A DNA stretch of 64,000 nt, from positions 9,424,001 to 9,488,000 of the forward strand of contig JAPQWV010000001.1 of NCBI GenBank assembly GCA_027422505.1. The letters run 5' to 3'. The notes below the pieces were generated by a model. That model did no database searches. It saw only the letters and a program-made list of their open reading frames with translations, and was not told the origin of the DNA. Shown one piece after another: positions 52,986 to 63,981 of this stretch; the stretch's first letter is position 1; each line of letters starts with the position of its first letter. The DNA is from Craterostigma plantagineum (lineage: Eukaryota; Streptophyta; Magnoliopsida; Lamiales; Linderniaceae). Position numbers and translations under genes: made by a program.

Positions 52986-54841
52986 TGTAGCACCCGGGTT
53001 CCCCGTAAATCTTTAGGGCCAATAAATTACGTATATGACCTAAGTAATTACGTGTTTAATTCCGTACTCGATATATGCTTATGTGAATCATGTGCGATTA
53101 TGTGCCATTAATTTCGGGTCTATATGACTTCAGGCTGTGTGATTTAATTCCTAAATGTGCTACGAATTAGGACTATGTGTTAAGGACTTAGAAAATTTTA
53201 TTGGATTCACACGTGGCACGCATACGAGAAATCGCCGAGCTCAAATTGAGCAAATTAGAAATCGGCCGATTCTCATAGAAGCTAAAATCATAGGATAAAT
53301 CGGGTAGGAATCGGGCGATCTCATCAAGCTCTACTAAGCCTCATTTCGGGCGATTACGATAAAAAAATCACACGTGGCGCAAGGAGAAGAAATCGCCGAG
53401 CTCGAGCTAATGTGATTGAAAATCGGGCGATCATAGAATGAAATCGCCGAGGGTTGTGAAGAGCCAAAAATCGGGCGATTTACGCCTAGGACGGATTAAA
53501 GTCGATCGATCTGAAAATTTAATAGAAATCTAGGTCAAACACCCGATTGGAACTATAATCGAACGATATACACAAAACTAATTAAAAGAAAAGTATAGGG
53601 ACAACTTTTCCTTAAGGAAAGCCACGTTATGTCTAGCTCCCCTCAACACCTATGAAAAATATCTTATCTAACAAACCCCAAAAACTTCACAACTTCACTT
53701 AAGAAAACCCACGAAAATAAAAAGAAAGAAAAAGGGAAAGGAGCCGAGAAGAATTCCACTCAAAAGACACACCAAGTAGCTTGAAGATCGAAGCTAGTAA
53801 GTGAAGCATCCCCTTACAACTCTTATAATTTCGTAACTTAGGTTATCTAAACATTTAGCCTCGAAAATGTATGGAACTGAGAAATTAAGGTGTAAGCTTG
53901 ACGGGGAGAAACCTTAGTTGGAAAGTAGAAACGTATTTAAGGGTCTCTTGGGGATTGTGGTAGGTTAACATATTTTTGAGGGCTTATGACCTTAGTGTAA
54001 GACCGATTCTTGGGGTGCATTAACGATTTTAAGGTAGGAGGAAACCTTAGAACTTGGAAATTCTGGGTAGATTGGGCGACGAATGTGATTTCGGGTAAAA
54101 TGAGTGAAGGCTCGATAGAATCGGGGGACTAGGTAACAAATCGGGCGATTTTAGCTTGTAACACCACAAATCGACCAATTGAAAGGAATAGGATAACATA
54201 GGAAATGAAATACATAAGTTAGTAGATCGCGCAAAATGGAAACCCTAACAAATCGGGTAACACCAAAAGCATTGATGGTCGAATCGAACATGAGCATGCA
54301 TGCATGAAATCGGACGATTTAAATAGAAACAACAGGTGGCATGAAGGGAACAAATCGCCGAAATCGAACTTGTGGGACAAAGAATCGGGCGATTTCAAAT
54401 TCGGCGAAATTCACATGAGCACTTCATGCATGGAAATCGGGCGATTTCCATCCTTGCAAACCCTCAAATCGGCTGAAAGCAATCCATGCACAACGCATAG
54501 ATCAAGTCGGGCTGACGTCATGCTAGTGAAAAAGAACGGCGATTTGAGAAATCAGCCGATGGAAGTTATCATGCAAATCAAATCGGGCGAAATCTAGGCA
54601 AAATAGAAGTCAAAACCGGCGATTTGCCACCTTGTGAAGAACATGGCGATTTCTAAAATCGGGAGTCTTCAAGCTTCACAAATCGAATGAATCGAACAGT
54701 ACTTAGACATTTCGCCGAACTCCTTAGATTAAGAATTTAATACTAACATAATTTAGAAATTGGTCGGGCAGGGACTTAGCCTCAAATTGAAACTAACGAC
54801 TTACAGTCTAGCCTATTAAATATAATACGACCTAGCTACCT

Positions 54842-54848
54842 TATAAAG
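54842..54848 (+). promoter_or_regulatory. Likely TATA box of Gypsy D LTR
   Basis: TATAAAG in both LTRs (second copy 63125-63131), just downstream of the CG-word array. Confidence 0.5.
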
Positions 54849-55261
54849 ACACAACACTGATACGACGATATTTATGTGTAAAGGTCGTACGTTAGGAGCG
54901 AACGAGGAGAACACTAAGTACGCTCGGACGACAAGTAGAAATCCAACTACGACACACAACTTGTTTTATGTGCTTAAATTGCGTGTTTACGTGCCTACGT
55001 GGTTTCATGAATTCGTGAAAATTGATTAAAGCATTTTAAGGTGGTAAGTTATGTTACGTTTACTTGCATCTGCATATGCATACTCACATGCACACATGAA
55101 CTCGTGAGGGAGGGTCGTGGGACTGAGTGTGCATTCTGTTATGTCGCTTGTATGCGACGAAGACCCGCCGATATAGGCCGGTGTGTCGACTCGCAGTTGA
55201 GTCACGGACGACTTCTATGGCACGCTATACGGCATACGACGCCGGTATTTATGATGAGGCA

Positions 55262-55480
55262 GGAGGAGCAACCCAGGAAGGAGCGACCTAGCTATGCTAG
55301 CGTAGGCTAACTGGCGTAGGCAACTGCCCTGTTTGCGGAAGGAGCGACGTGGAAGGAGCGACCTAGGGGGAATCCTAGCGTAGGCTGCCAGCGTGGGCTA
55401 CCGTATGACAGAGGGGACGACCTGGGAGGGTGCGACCTAGGGAAACCTAGCGTAGGCTACCCAGCATGGGTCGCTGTCAC
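55262..55480 (+). repeat. GC-rich imperfect repeats in Gypsy D LTR
   Basis: Repeated GGAGCGACCTAG and CCTAGCGTAGGCT phrases, several copies each, with CCTAG/CTAGG pairs able to form hairpins. The same tract is at 63550-63770. Confidence 0.8.
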
Positions 55481-56035
55481 GATCCTATTGAGGACATTGA
55501 GCTCTTAGTGGTGCATAGTAAGTGTGTCGTGGGCCCTGAGTGGTACTAGTAGGAGACTAGGAGCATTGGCGCGGATCGCCTTTGCTGAGTGTTGTGTGCA
55601 TCGGCGTGGATTGCCTTTGCAGGGGAGTGACACGTGCATACATGCATGATTTCCGCTTACTGAGCCTCAGTGGCTCATTCCTTATGTTGTGTGTTGTAGG
55701 CACCGACGACCACGGTATGTGATCGTGTTGAAAGACAAGGCCGACCTTTTGAAGCTTCGTGCTGCTTTTGGGGTGGACGTGTGTGTGGATGACGACCTGT
55801 GAGGCGGGGCGCATAGGAGCTTTTGTTGTGCCGACACACCTTCACCTTTGTAGTTAGACCATGTCTGGAACATAATGTCCGACATGCATTCTTTTGTCCT
55901 GTATAGAACGATGTTTCCATTACGTAGATGGAAAATGAAAAATTTATACGCATTTATGATGCAATTCACTTCTCACAACTCGCTAGGCACATAGGAACAC
56001 GCTAGAATATAGGATTAGGAGGTCGGGTCCTGACA

Positions 56036-56729
56036 GGGTGGTATCAGAGCACAACCTCTTGCAGTACGGTGTTTGTTCGGGGACGAACCAGGCGGAAGCT
56101 GGTGGGCATGTGACGCCCGAGGCTGATGAGGGCGGGGAGTGATCGCTGGTGCCAGAGAGGAGCACGGACAAGGAGCGGCTCCTGGCAGGCTTCTAGGCGA
56201 AGGGTTACGTGAACGAACCGATCCGACACCCGAATGAGAGGGGATCCTGAGACTGACAATGTATGGGCTTGTCAGGCTACAATCGTATAAGGGAATTGAT
56301 AGTACTATTCATATCACCAAGGTCGACCTACCTTTTCGGGAGTCCATCTATAGAAACTCCGAAGTTAAGCGTGCTTGACATGGGACAATCTAAGGATGGG
56401 TGACCCGCTGGGAAGTTTCTCAGGGTGCGTGTGAGCGAGTGCACGAAGCACGCTAAAAGGTTAGATGGTGGTACAATGGGGCCAGACTATCAGTCGGAGT
56501 GTGGTGGGCCCAACCCCACTGGTCCCGGTAGGGACCGATGCTATAGTGACACCCGGTATGGGACGGGTCGTTACAGGTGGTATCAGAGCTTCGGTTACAG
56601 GTTCTGTAGACTGTCCACACACACACACCCAAAAGAGCGGAAGCGGCCTTGCAAGTAAGTGTTAAGTCTATGTGAATTTCTATGTTGTATAATTTATTGG
56701 CCATAGGAAAATCAGGATAGGGTATAAAG
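56036..56729 (+). other. Gypsy D leader with two primer-binding sites
   Basis: 694 bp between the LTR end and gag. The first TGGTATCAGAGC is at 56039-56050, three bases from the LTR. A second exact TGGTATCAGAGC is at 56578-56589, directly after a sequence ending GGGTCGTTACA, itself a plausible LTR end. Sequence after the second site (TCTGTAGACTGTCCA..., CCAAAAGAGCGG) matches the leaders of Gypsy B (after 47369) and the TR-GAG element (after 34209), so the second site is the one in its ancestral setting. Confidence 0.85.
56345..56425 (+). other. 5S rRNA-like segment (Cassandra-like) with Pol III boxes
   Basis: Contains AACTCCGAAGTTAAGCGTGC (56355-56374, including box A AGTTAAGCGTGC) and GGATGGGTGACC...CTGGGAAGT (56394-56416, box C). 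The spacing of 31 bases from box A start to box C start equals that of real plant 5S rRNA genes. The 5' third and the intermediate element of 5S are not conserved, so this is not a 5S gene. Cassandra TRIM elements carry 5S-derived promoters in their LTRs; this segment followed by an LTR-like end and a primer-binding site fits that origin. Confidence 0.8.
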
Positions 56730-58463
56730 ATGGTAAGAACAAGAGGTGAGTCGAGTGGTGGCGACGACCAGAACAGGGGAAACACGGCCCCTATGGACAA
56801 TCGCGACGCGACCATTTTCCAACTAACGGAACTGGTTCGCCAACAATCGACACAGATCCAACAGCTTATTCAGCAGAACGCGGCAAACACTGGGCCGACT
56901 CAGGCAGAAAGGACTGAGATGGTGGGAGAACGATTCCGAAGGCTGAACCCACCGACCTTCGGAGACACAGCTGACTCGACAGCAGCTGAGGATTGGTTGA
57001 GGACTCTCGAGAGCATGTTCGTCTATAGTAGGGTTCCGGAGGCGGAGAAGGCCCTTTGCGTTGCGTTCCTACTACGAGGGAGCGCAGGACACTGGTGGGA
57101 CACCATCATGGTGTTGGAGAACCCCGCTACAATGAGCTGGGAAAGATTCAAGGAGTTGTTCAGGGGCAAGTACCTCACCGCCCCGATTCGAGCACAGCGC
57201 CTGAACGAATTCATCAACCTCAGGCAGGGGTCTATGACCGTGGCAGAATACATAAGGAAGTTTGAGCAGCTGTCCAGGTTCGCTGCTCACATGATCAGCA
57301 CGGAAGCTCTAAAAGTCGAACGCTTTCTGGAAGGATTGAAGCCCGAGCTCTACAGGGATGTGAGCATGGCTGGAATTCAGGGAGCTACTTACTCTCAAGT
57401 AGCAGAGAGAGCTATGGTTGCTGAACAGGCGGAAGCCAGGATCTTGAAGGCACAAGAGGCCAAACGCAAGTTCGCGCAAATGCAAGGAGCACAATGGAGC
57501 GGAGGAGACCAGAAACGGCAGTTCGTGCCTAAAGGGGGCAAGAAGAAATTTCAGAACAGGCCTCCTCAACAGCCTCAGGGGACGATGAACAGACCCCCAA
57601 ATCCAAACCAGAATCAAGGGGCAGCTCAATTCCCTAACTGTCAGAGGTGTGGAAGGAATCACTTTGGGAACTGCAACACGCCAGCTAATGCGTGCTTCAG
57701 ATGTGGAAGGATAGGTCACTTCGCAAAACAGTGCCCTGAAATCGCTCCAGGAAATCAGGCAGGAAACTCAGTAAGACCCGCGATGGTGCCAGCACGGGTG
57801 TATACCATCACGTCAGAGGAAGCCGAAAACAACCCGGAGGTGGTAGCAGGTACCCTACTGATCCACCAAACTCCCACGTGCATTCTAGTAGATTCCGGGG
57901 CGACCCACTCGTTTGCGTCTGTGAAGTATGTGATGAAACTCGGGGTAACGCCCGAGCGAGTGGATTATGAGTATAGCGTAGCAATTCCAAGCAGGGGACC
58001 AACTAAGACTAGCCAAATGTTGAGAAATTGCCCAATCCTAGTCGGTAATAGAGAATTGCCTGTAGACCTGATAGTTATCCCGATGGACGACTACAAGGTG
58101 ATCCTAGGGATGGACTGGCTCTCAAAGTACGGAGCGGTAATAGACTGTAACCGTAAGATAGTTACGTTTAGCATAGAAGGGGAAGAACATTTCACCTTCA
58201 AGGGGACAGTGAAGGGGAGAGGCACTCCGAGGATATCAGCATTAAAAGCTCAGCGATTGGTCAATTCCGGATGCGAGGCATATCTGGTGTTCGCGCTGGA
58301 GGCAGAAGAAAATACCCCTACGAAACTCGAAGACGTACCCGTGATTAAGGAGTTCCTTGACGTATTTCCGGAAGACTTGCCGGGACTACCCCCAGACAGG
58401 GAAATCGAGTTTACCATCGACCTGATGCCGGGAGCAGCACCAGTGTCCAAGACTCCATACTGA
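56730..58463 (+). CDS. Gypsy D gag-protease, 577 codons open
   Basis: ATG 56730 (MVRTRGESSGGDD). Retrotrans_gag domain at residues ~70-215 (ERFRRLNPPTFGDTADSTAA, LRGSAGHWWDTIMVL, FRGKYLTAPIRAQRLNEFIN, GLKPELYRDVSMAG); basic linker; CQRCGRNHFGNC and the CCHC knuckle CFRCGRIGHFAKQC at ~310-345; protease active site ILVDSGATHSFAS at ~385-397 and VIPMDDYKVILGMDWLSKYG at ~450-470; then the linker FPEDLPGLPPDREIEFTIDL. It ends with TGA at 58461-58463 where relatives have Arg (CGA to TGA), just before RT. Gag builds the particle and the protease cuts the polyprotein. Same layout as Gypsy B. Confidence 0.93.
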   Translation: MVRTRGESSGGDDQNRGNTAPMDNRDATIFQLTELVRQQSTQIQQLIQQNAANTGPTQAERTEMVGERFRRLNPPTFGDTADSTAAEDWLRTLESMFVYSRVPEAEKALCVAFLLRGSAGHWWDTIMVLENPATMSWERFKELFRGKYLTAPIRAQRLNEFINLRQGSMTVAEYIRKFEQLSRFAAHMISTEALKVERFLEGLKPELYRDVSMAGIQGATYSQVAERAMVAEQAEARILKAQEAKRKFAQMQGAQWSGGDQKRQFVPKGGKKKFQNRPPQQPQGTMNRPPNPNQNQGAAQFPNCQRCGRNHFGNCNTPANACFRCGRIGHFAKQCPEIAPGNQAGNSVRPAMVPARVYTITSEEAENNPEVVAGTLLIHQTPTCILVDSGATHSFASVKYVMKLGVTPERVDYEYSVAIPSRGPTKTSQMLRNCPILVGNRELPVDLIVIPMDDYKVILGMDWLSKYGAVIDCNRKIVTFSIEGEEHFTFKGTVKGRGTPRISALKAQRLVNSGCEAYLVFALEAEENTPTKLEDVPVIKEFLDVFPEDLPGLPPDREIEFTIDLMPGAAPVSKTPY

Positions 58464-59905
58464 TTAGCGCCAACCGAATTAAAGGAGTTGAAGGAACAAA
58501 TAGATGAACTCCTACAAAAAGGATTCATTCAGACCAGCTTTTCTCCCTGGGGTGCGCCAGTTCTATTCGTGCGGAAGAAGGATGGCTCGATGAGACTGTG
58601 GATATAGATTACAGGGAGCTGAACAAGCTGACGATCAAGAACAAGTACCCACTACCCCGAATAGACGACCTCTTCGACCAATTACAAGGCGCCATAGTGT
58701 TTTCTAAGATCGACTTGAGGTCGGGTTACCATCAACTGAAAATCCGCAAGGAAGACATTCCCAAAACGGCGTTCAGTACCAGATACGGGCACTTTGAATT
58801 TCTAGTCATGCCCTTCGGACTGACGAACGCACCGGCGGCCTTCATGGACCTAATGAACCGGGTGTTCGAAGCCTATCTAGACAAGTTTGTAATTGTATTC
58901 ATAGATGACATCCTCGTCTAATCCAAGACGAAGGAGGAGCACGGACAACACCTACGAGTAGTACTCGGAGTACTGAGGGAAAAGCAGCTGTACGCCAAGT
59001 ATAAGAAGTGTGAATTCTGGCTGGATCAAGTAGCTTTCTTGGGACACATCGTCTCGGGAGCGGGAATCTCGGTGGACCCGAGCAAGATCGAAGCAATTAG
59101 TGACTGGCCGCAGCCAACTAACGTAACGGAAGTACGGAGCTTCTTGGGCTTAGCGGGCTACTATAGGAAATTCATCAAGGATTTCTCTAGAATCGCCTCT
59201 ACGCTGACAAGGTTGACTAAAAAGAACACACCTTTTCTATGGAACGAGGAGTGTGAATAAAGCTTTCAGGAACTGAAAAAGCGGCTTACTACAGCCCCAG
59301 TGTTGACGATACCCACGGGAACAGGAGGGTTCTCAGTGTATAGCGACGCCTCGAAAAATGGGCTCGGATGCGTACTGATGCAAAACGGTAACGTGGTGGC
59401 TTACGCCTCACGACAACTAAAGGAGTACGAAAAGAACTACCCTACACACGACTTGGAGCTTGCTGCTGTAGTCTTCGCTCTCAAGATTTGGAGGCACTAC
59501 TTGTATGGAGAAAGATGCGAAATCTACACCGATCACAAGAGTTTAAAGTATTTTTTCACCCAGAAAGAGCTCAATATGAGGCAAAGAAGGTGGCTGGAAC
59601 TGGTGAAAGATTACGACTGTGTAATCAACTACCACCCAGGGAAGGCGAACGTGGTAGCGGATGCCCTAAGTCGGAAAGCAGTGAGCACGGAACTTCAACG
59701 ACTCGACGTGGAGATCGTACCATTGGGAGAAGTCGAGGTGAAGTTAGCAGCCCTGACTCTGCAACCAACGTTACTGGAGCAGATCAGAAAGGCACAGGAA
59801 AACGACGAGTTTTACCTGAAAACCAAGGGAGCGCAGACTGAACAGTCGACGACGAACTTCGCATTTCGGGACGACGGAAGCTTATACTTCAAAAGTAGAT
59901 TATAG
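58464..59905 (+). pseudogene. Gypsy D reverse transcriptase-RNase H, broken
   Basis: RT begins [20 protein letters not shown]; a two-base gain near 58598-58604 shifts the frame before [18 protein letters not shown]. Motif [13 protein letters not shown] (about 58705) and the catalytic VFIDDIL (about 58897-58917) are present, but TAA (58919-58921) follows at a Tyr position. RT connection [20 protein letters not shown] continues; TAA at 59258-59260 replaces Gln. RNase H from 59300 has [47 protein letters not shown] and [13 protein letters not shown]. The frame ends with TAG at 59903-59905. Catalytic residues are intact; the stops are scattered point changes. Confidence 0.94.
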
Positions 59906-61210
59906 GTACCGAACGACGCGGATCTTAGACGAGTCATAATGACGGAAGCACATACCACACCATATTCGGTACACCCAGGGGCTACGAAGCTATATAGGGA
60001 TCTAAGGACTAACTACTGGTGGCCAGGAATGAAAAAGGACGTAGCGACGTTCGTGAGCCAATGCCTCACCTGCCAGCAAATCAAGGCAGAACATCAGCGG
60101 ACGGCTGGGACACTGCATTACCCATTCCAGAGTGGAAGTGGGACAATATAACGATGGATTTCGTGAGCGGATTGCCGAGGAACGCGAAAGGACACGACAC
60201 AATTTGGGTAATTGTAGACCGACTTACGAAATCTGCCCATTTTCTGCCGATAAGTACAATGTTTACCAAGGAGCGGTATGCAGAATTGTACATCCAAGAG
60301 ATAGTAAGACTCCATGGGACACCCTTAACGATAGTTTCAGACCGCGACTCACGGTTTCTATCTAAATTCTGGACGAGTTTACAAAAGGCGATGGGGACAA
60401 AGTTGGCATTTAGCACAGCATATCATCCGCAAACGGATGGCCAATCCGAGCGGACGATCCAAACGCTGGAAGATATGCTACGAGCCTGTGTGCTTGATTT
60501 CAAAGGTAATTGGAGCAAATACCTTCCACTTGTAGAATTCTCGTACAACAACAGTTACTAGGCCACGATTGGGATGGCTCCATATGAAGCCTTGTACGGA
60601 CGGAAGTGTAGGTCCCCAGTGCATTGGGATGAAGTCGATGAACGGGCGATGTTAGGCCCAGACATGATACGAGAAATGACGGGAATTATCACAATGATCC
60701 GAGAGAGAGAGAATGCGTGCGGCGCAAAGCAGGCAGAAGAGTTACGCGGATCGGAGACGTAGACCGCTAGAATTCGAGGTGAATGATTGGGTCTTTGTGA
60801 AAGTATCACCGATGAAAGGCGTCAAGAGGTTCGGAAAGAAGGGAAAACTAAGTCCGAGATACATCGGTCCCTTCAAGATAATTAAGAGAGTTGGTGAAGT
60901 AGCGTACGAACTTGAACTACCAGCATCGTTGTCGCAAGTACACGACATGTTTCATGTTTCCACGTTACGGAAGTATATCGCTGACCCAAGCCACGCGTTG
61001 ATAAACGACTCACTGCACCAGCACTTGAAACCAAACCTGAGTTATGAGGAAATTCCCGTGGAAATATTGATGCACGAGACAAAGAGGCTTAGGAACAAAG
61101 AAATTCCTCTAGAAAAAGTTCTGTGGCGGAATCAGTCAGTGGAGGAAGCCACCTGGGAACGCGAAGATGAGATGAAAATCCGCTATCCTGAATTGTTCCG
61201 AATGGGCTGA
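59906..61210 (+). pseudogene. Gypsy D integrase with chromodomain-like tail, broken
   Basis: HHCC zinc domain (HTTPYSVHPGATKLYRDLRT ... [11 protein letters not shown], about 59950-60100). A one-base deletion near 60110-60120 shifts the frame to the DDE core: first Asp in [11 protein letters not shown], second in IVSDRDSRF, Glu in [19 protein letters not shown] at 60559-60561 follows FSYNNSY where relatives have His/Gln. The frame changes again near 60720. The C-terminus (60713-61210) has FVKVSPMKGVKRFGKKGKLS, HDMFHVSTLRKYI, and a chromodomain-like tail (YEEIPVEILMHETKRLRNKE, VLWRNQSVEEATWERE) ending at 61210. Chromodomain tails of this type steer insertion to heterochromatin in chromoviruses, which fits this nested locus. 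Confidence 0.93.
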
Positions 61211-61230
61211 TTTCGGGGGCGAAATCCTCC

Positions 61231-61245
61231 TTAAGGGGGGGAGGA
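61231..61245 (+). other. Polypurine tract of Gypsy D
   Basis: TTAAGGGGGGGAGGA ends right at the 3' LTR start (61246). Confidence 0.93.
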
Positions 61246-63981
61246 TGTAGCACCCGGGTTCCTCGTAAATCTTTAGGGCCAATAAATTACGTATATGGCC
61301 TAAGTAATTACGTGTTTAATTCCGTACTCGATATATGCTTATGCAAATCATGTGCGATTATGTGCCATTAATTTCTGGTCTATATGACTTCAGGCTGTGT
61401 GATTTAATTCCTAAATGTGCTACGAATTAGGACTATGTGTTAAGGACTTAGAAAATTTTATTGGATTCACACGTGGCACGCATACGAGAAATCGCCGAGC
61501 TCAAATTGAGCAAATTAGAAATCGGCCGATTCTCATAGAAGCTAAAATCATAGGATAAATCGGGTAGGAATCGGGCGATCTCATCAAGCTCTACTAAGCC
61601 TCATTTCGGGCGATTACGATAAAAAAATCACACGTGGCGCAAGGAGAAGAAATCGCCGAGCTCGAGCTAATGTGATTGAAAATCGGGCGATCATAGAATG
61701 AAATCGCCGAGGGTTGTGAAGAGCCAAAAATCGGGCGATTTACGCCTAGGACGGATTAAAGTCGATCGATCTGAAAATTTAATAGAAATCTAGGTCAAAC
61801 ACCCGATTGGAACTATAATCGAACGATATACATAAAACTAATTAAAAGAAAAGTATAGGGACAACTTTTCCTTAAGGAAAGCCACGTTATGTCTAGCTCC
61901 CCTCAACACCTATGAAAAATATCTTATCTAACAAACCCCAAAAACTTCACAACTTCACTTAAGAAAACCCACGAAAATAAAAAGAAAGAAGAAGGGAAAG
62001 GAGCCAAGAAGAATTCCACTCAAAAGACACACCAAATAGCTTGAAGATCGAAGCTAGTAAGTGAAGCATCCCCTTACAACTCTTATAATTTCGTAATTTA
62101 GGTTATCTAAACATTTAGCCTCGAAAATGTATGGAACTGAGAAATTAAGGTGTAAGCTTGACGGGGAGAAACCTTAGTTGGAAAGTAGAAACGTATTTAA
62201 GGGTCTCTTGGGGATTGTGGTAGGTTAACGTATTTTTGAGGGCTTATGACCTTAGTATAAGACCGATTCTTGGGGTGCATTAACGATTTAAGGTAGGAGG
62301 AAACCTTAGAACATGGAAATTCTGGGTAGATTGGGCGACGAATGTGATTTCGGGTAAAATGAGTGAAGGCTCGATAGAATCGGGGGACTAGGTAAAAATC
62401 GGGCGATTTTAGCTTGTAACACCACAAATCGACCAATTGAAAGGAATAGATAACATAGGAAATGAAATACATAAGTTAGTAGATCGCGCGAAATGGAAAC
62501 CCTAACAAATCGGGTAACACCACAAGCATTGATGGTCGAATCGAGCATGAGCATGCATGCATGAAATCGGACGATTTAAATAGAAACTACACGTGGCATG
62601 AAGGGAACAAATCGCCGAAATCGAACTTGTGGGACAAAGAATCGGGCGATTTCAAATTCGGCGAAATTCACATGAGCACTTCATGCATGGAAATCGGGCG
62701 ATTTCCATCCTTGCAAACCCTAAAATCGGCCGAAAGCAATCCACGCACAACGCATAGATCAAGTCGGGCTGACGTCATGCTAATGAAAAAGAACGACGAT
62801 TTGAGAATCGGCCGATGGAAGTTATCATGCAAATCAAATCGGGCACCTTGAAGATACAAAGGAAATCGGGCGAAATCTAGGCAAAATAGAAGTCAAAACC
62901 GGCGATTTGCCACCTTGTGAAGAACATGGCGATTTCTAAAATCGGGAGTCTTCAAGCTTCACAAATCGAATGTATCGAACAGTACTTAGACATTTCGCCG
63001 AACTCCTTAGATTTAAGAATTTAATACTAACATAATTTAGAAATTGGTCGGGCAGGGACTTAGCCTCAAATTGAAACTAGCGACTTACAGTCTAGCCTAT
63101 TAAATATAATACGACTTAGGTACCTTATAAAGACACAACACTGATACGACAATAATTATGTGTAAAGGTCGTACGTTAGGAGCGAACGAGGAGAACACTA
63201 AGTACGCTCGGACGACAAGTAAGTAGAAATCCAACTATGACACACAACTTGTTTTATGTGCCTAAATTGCGTGTTTACGTGCCTACGTGGTTTCATGAAT
63301 TCGTGAAAATTGATTGAAGCATTTTTAGGTGGTAAGTTATGTTACGTTTACTTGCATCTGCATATGCATACTCACATGCACACACGAACTTGTGAGGGAG
63401 GGTCGTGGGACTGAGTGTGCATTCTATTATGTCGCTTGTATGCGACGAAGACCCGCCGATATAGGCCGGTGTGTCGACTCGCAGTTGAGTCACGGACGAC
63501 TTCTATGGCACCCTATACGGCGTACGACACCGATATTTATGATGAGGCAGGAGGAGCGACCCAGGAAGGAGCGACCTAGCTATGCTAGCGTAGGCTAACT
63601 GGCGTAGGCAACTGCCCTGTTGGCGGAAGGAGCGACCTGGAAGGAGCGACCTAGGGGGAATCCTAGCGTAGGCTGCCAGCGTGGGCTACCGTATGACAGA
63701 GGGGACGACCTGGGAGGGTGCGACCTAGGGAAACCTAGCGTAGGCTACCCAGCGTGGGTCGCTGTCACGATCCTATTAAGGACATTGAGCTCTTAGTGGT
63801 GCATAGTAAGTGCGTCGTGGGCCCTGAGTGGTACTAGTATGAGTACTAGGAGCATTGGCGCGGATCGCCTTTGCTGAGTGTTGTGTGCATCGGCGTGGAT
63901 TGCCTTTGCAGGGGAGTGACACGTGCATACATGAATGATTTCCGCTTACTGAGCCTCGGTGGACCACGGTATGTGATCGTG
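61246..63981 (+). repeat. Gypsy D 3' LTR, truncated
   Basis: Matches the 5' LTR from its first base. It has a 27-bp block near 62844-62870 absent from the 5' LTR and lacks about 34 bp near 63962 that include half of the TGAGCC...GGCTCA stem-loop. After GTATGTGATCGTGTT (about 63968-63982) the match ends, about 300 bp before the expected LTR end. Confidence 0.92.

Larger units (their letters stand above)
52986..56035 (+). repeat. Gypsy D 5' LTR
   Basis: 3050 bp, TGTAGCACCCGGG...GGTCCTGACA. Seven exact TCGGGCGAT words lie between 53311 and 54450, with many variants (AATCGCCGAG, AATCGGCCGATT). TATA box TATAAAG is at 54842-54848. A GC-rich repeat tract is at 55262-55480. A stem-loop TGAGCCTCAGTGGCTCA is near 55660-55676. 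Confidence 0.93.
52986..63981 (+). mobile_element. Gypsy D, Tekay/Del-like chromovirus, nearly full length
   Basis: 5' LTR 52986-56035, long leader, gag-protease, RT-RNase H, integrase with a C-terminal chromodomain-like tail, polypurine tract, and a 3' LTR from 61246 that stops matching near 63981. Integrase lies after RNase H, the Gypsy order. About 11 kb is visible. The LTRs differ by only around 1% in the parts compared by eye, so it is young, but pol has at least five in-frame stops and two frameshifts. It is inserted in Gypsy B pol; left flank ACTCA; the right flank cannot be read. Confidence 0.92.

Noticed and set aside
56345..56425. A functional 5S rRNA gene
   Set aside because: Only the box A and box C parts match; the 5' third and the middle element are changed, and it sits in a retrotransposon leader with no terminator or tandem array.
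57309..57719. Antisense open frame of 136 codons in Gypsy D gag
   Set aside because: A shadow of the gag frame, with no domain of its own.
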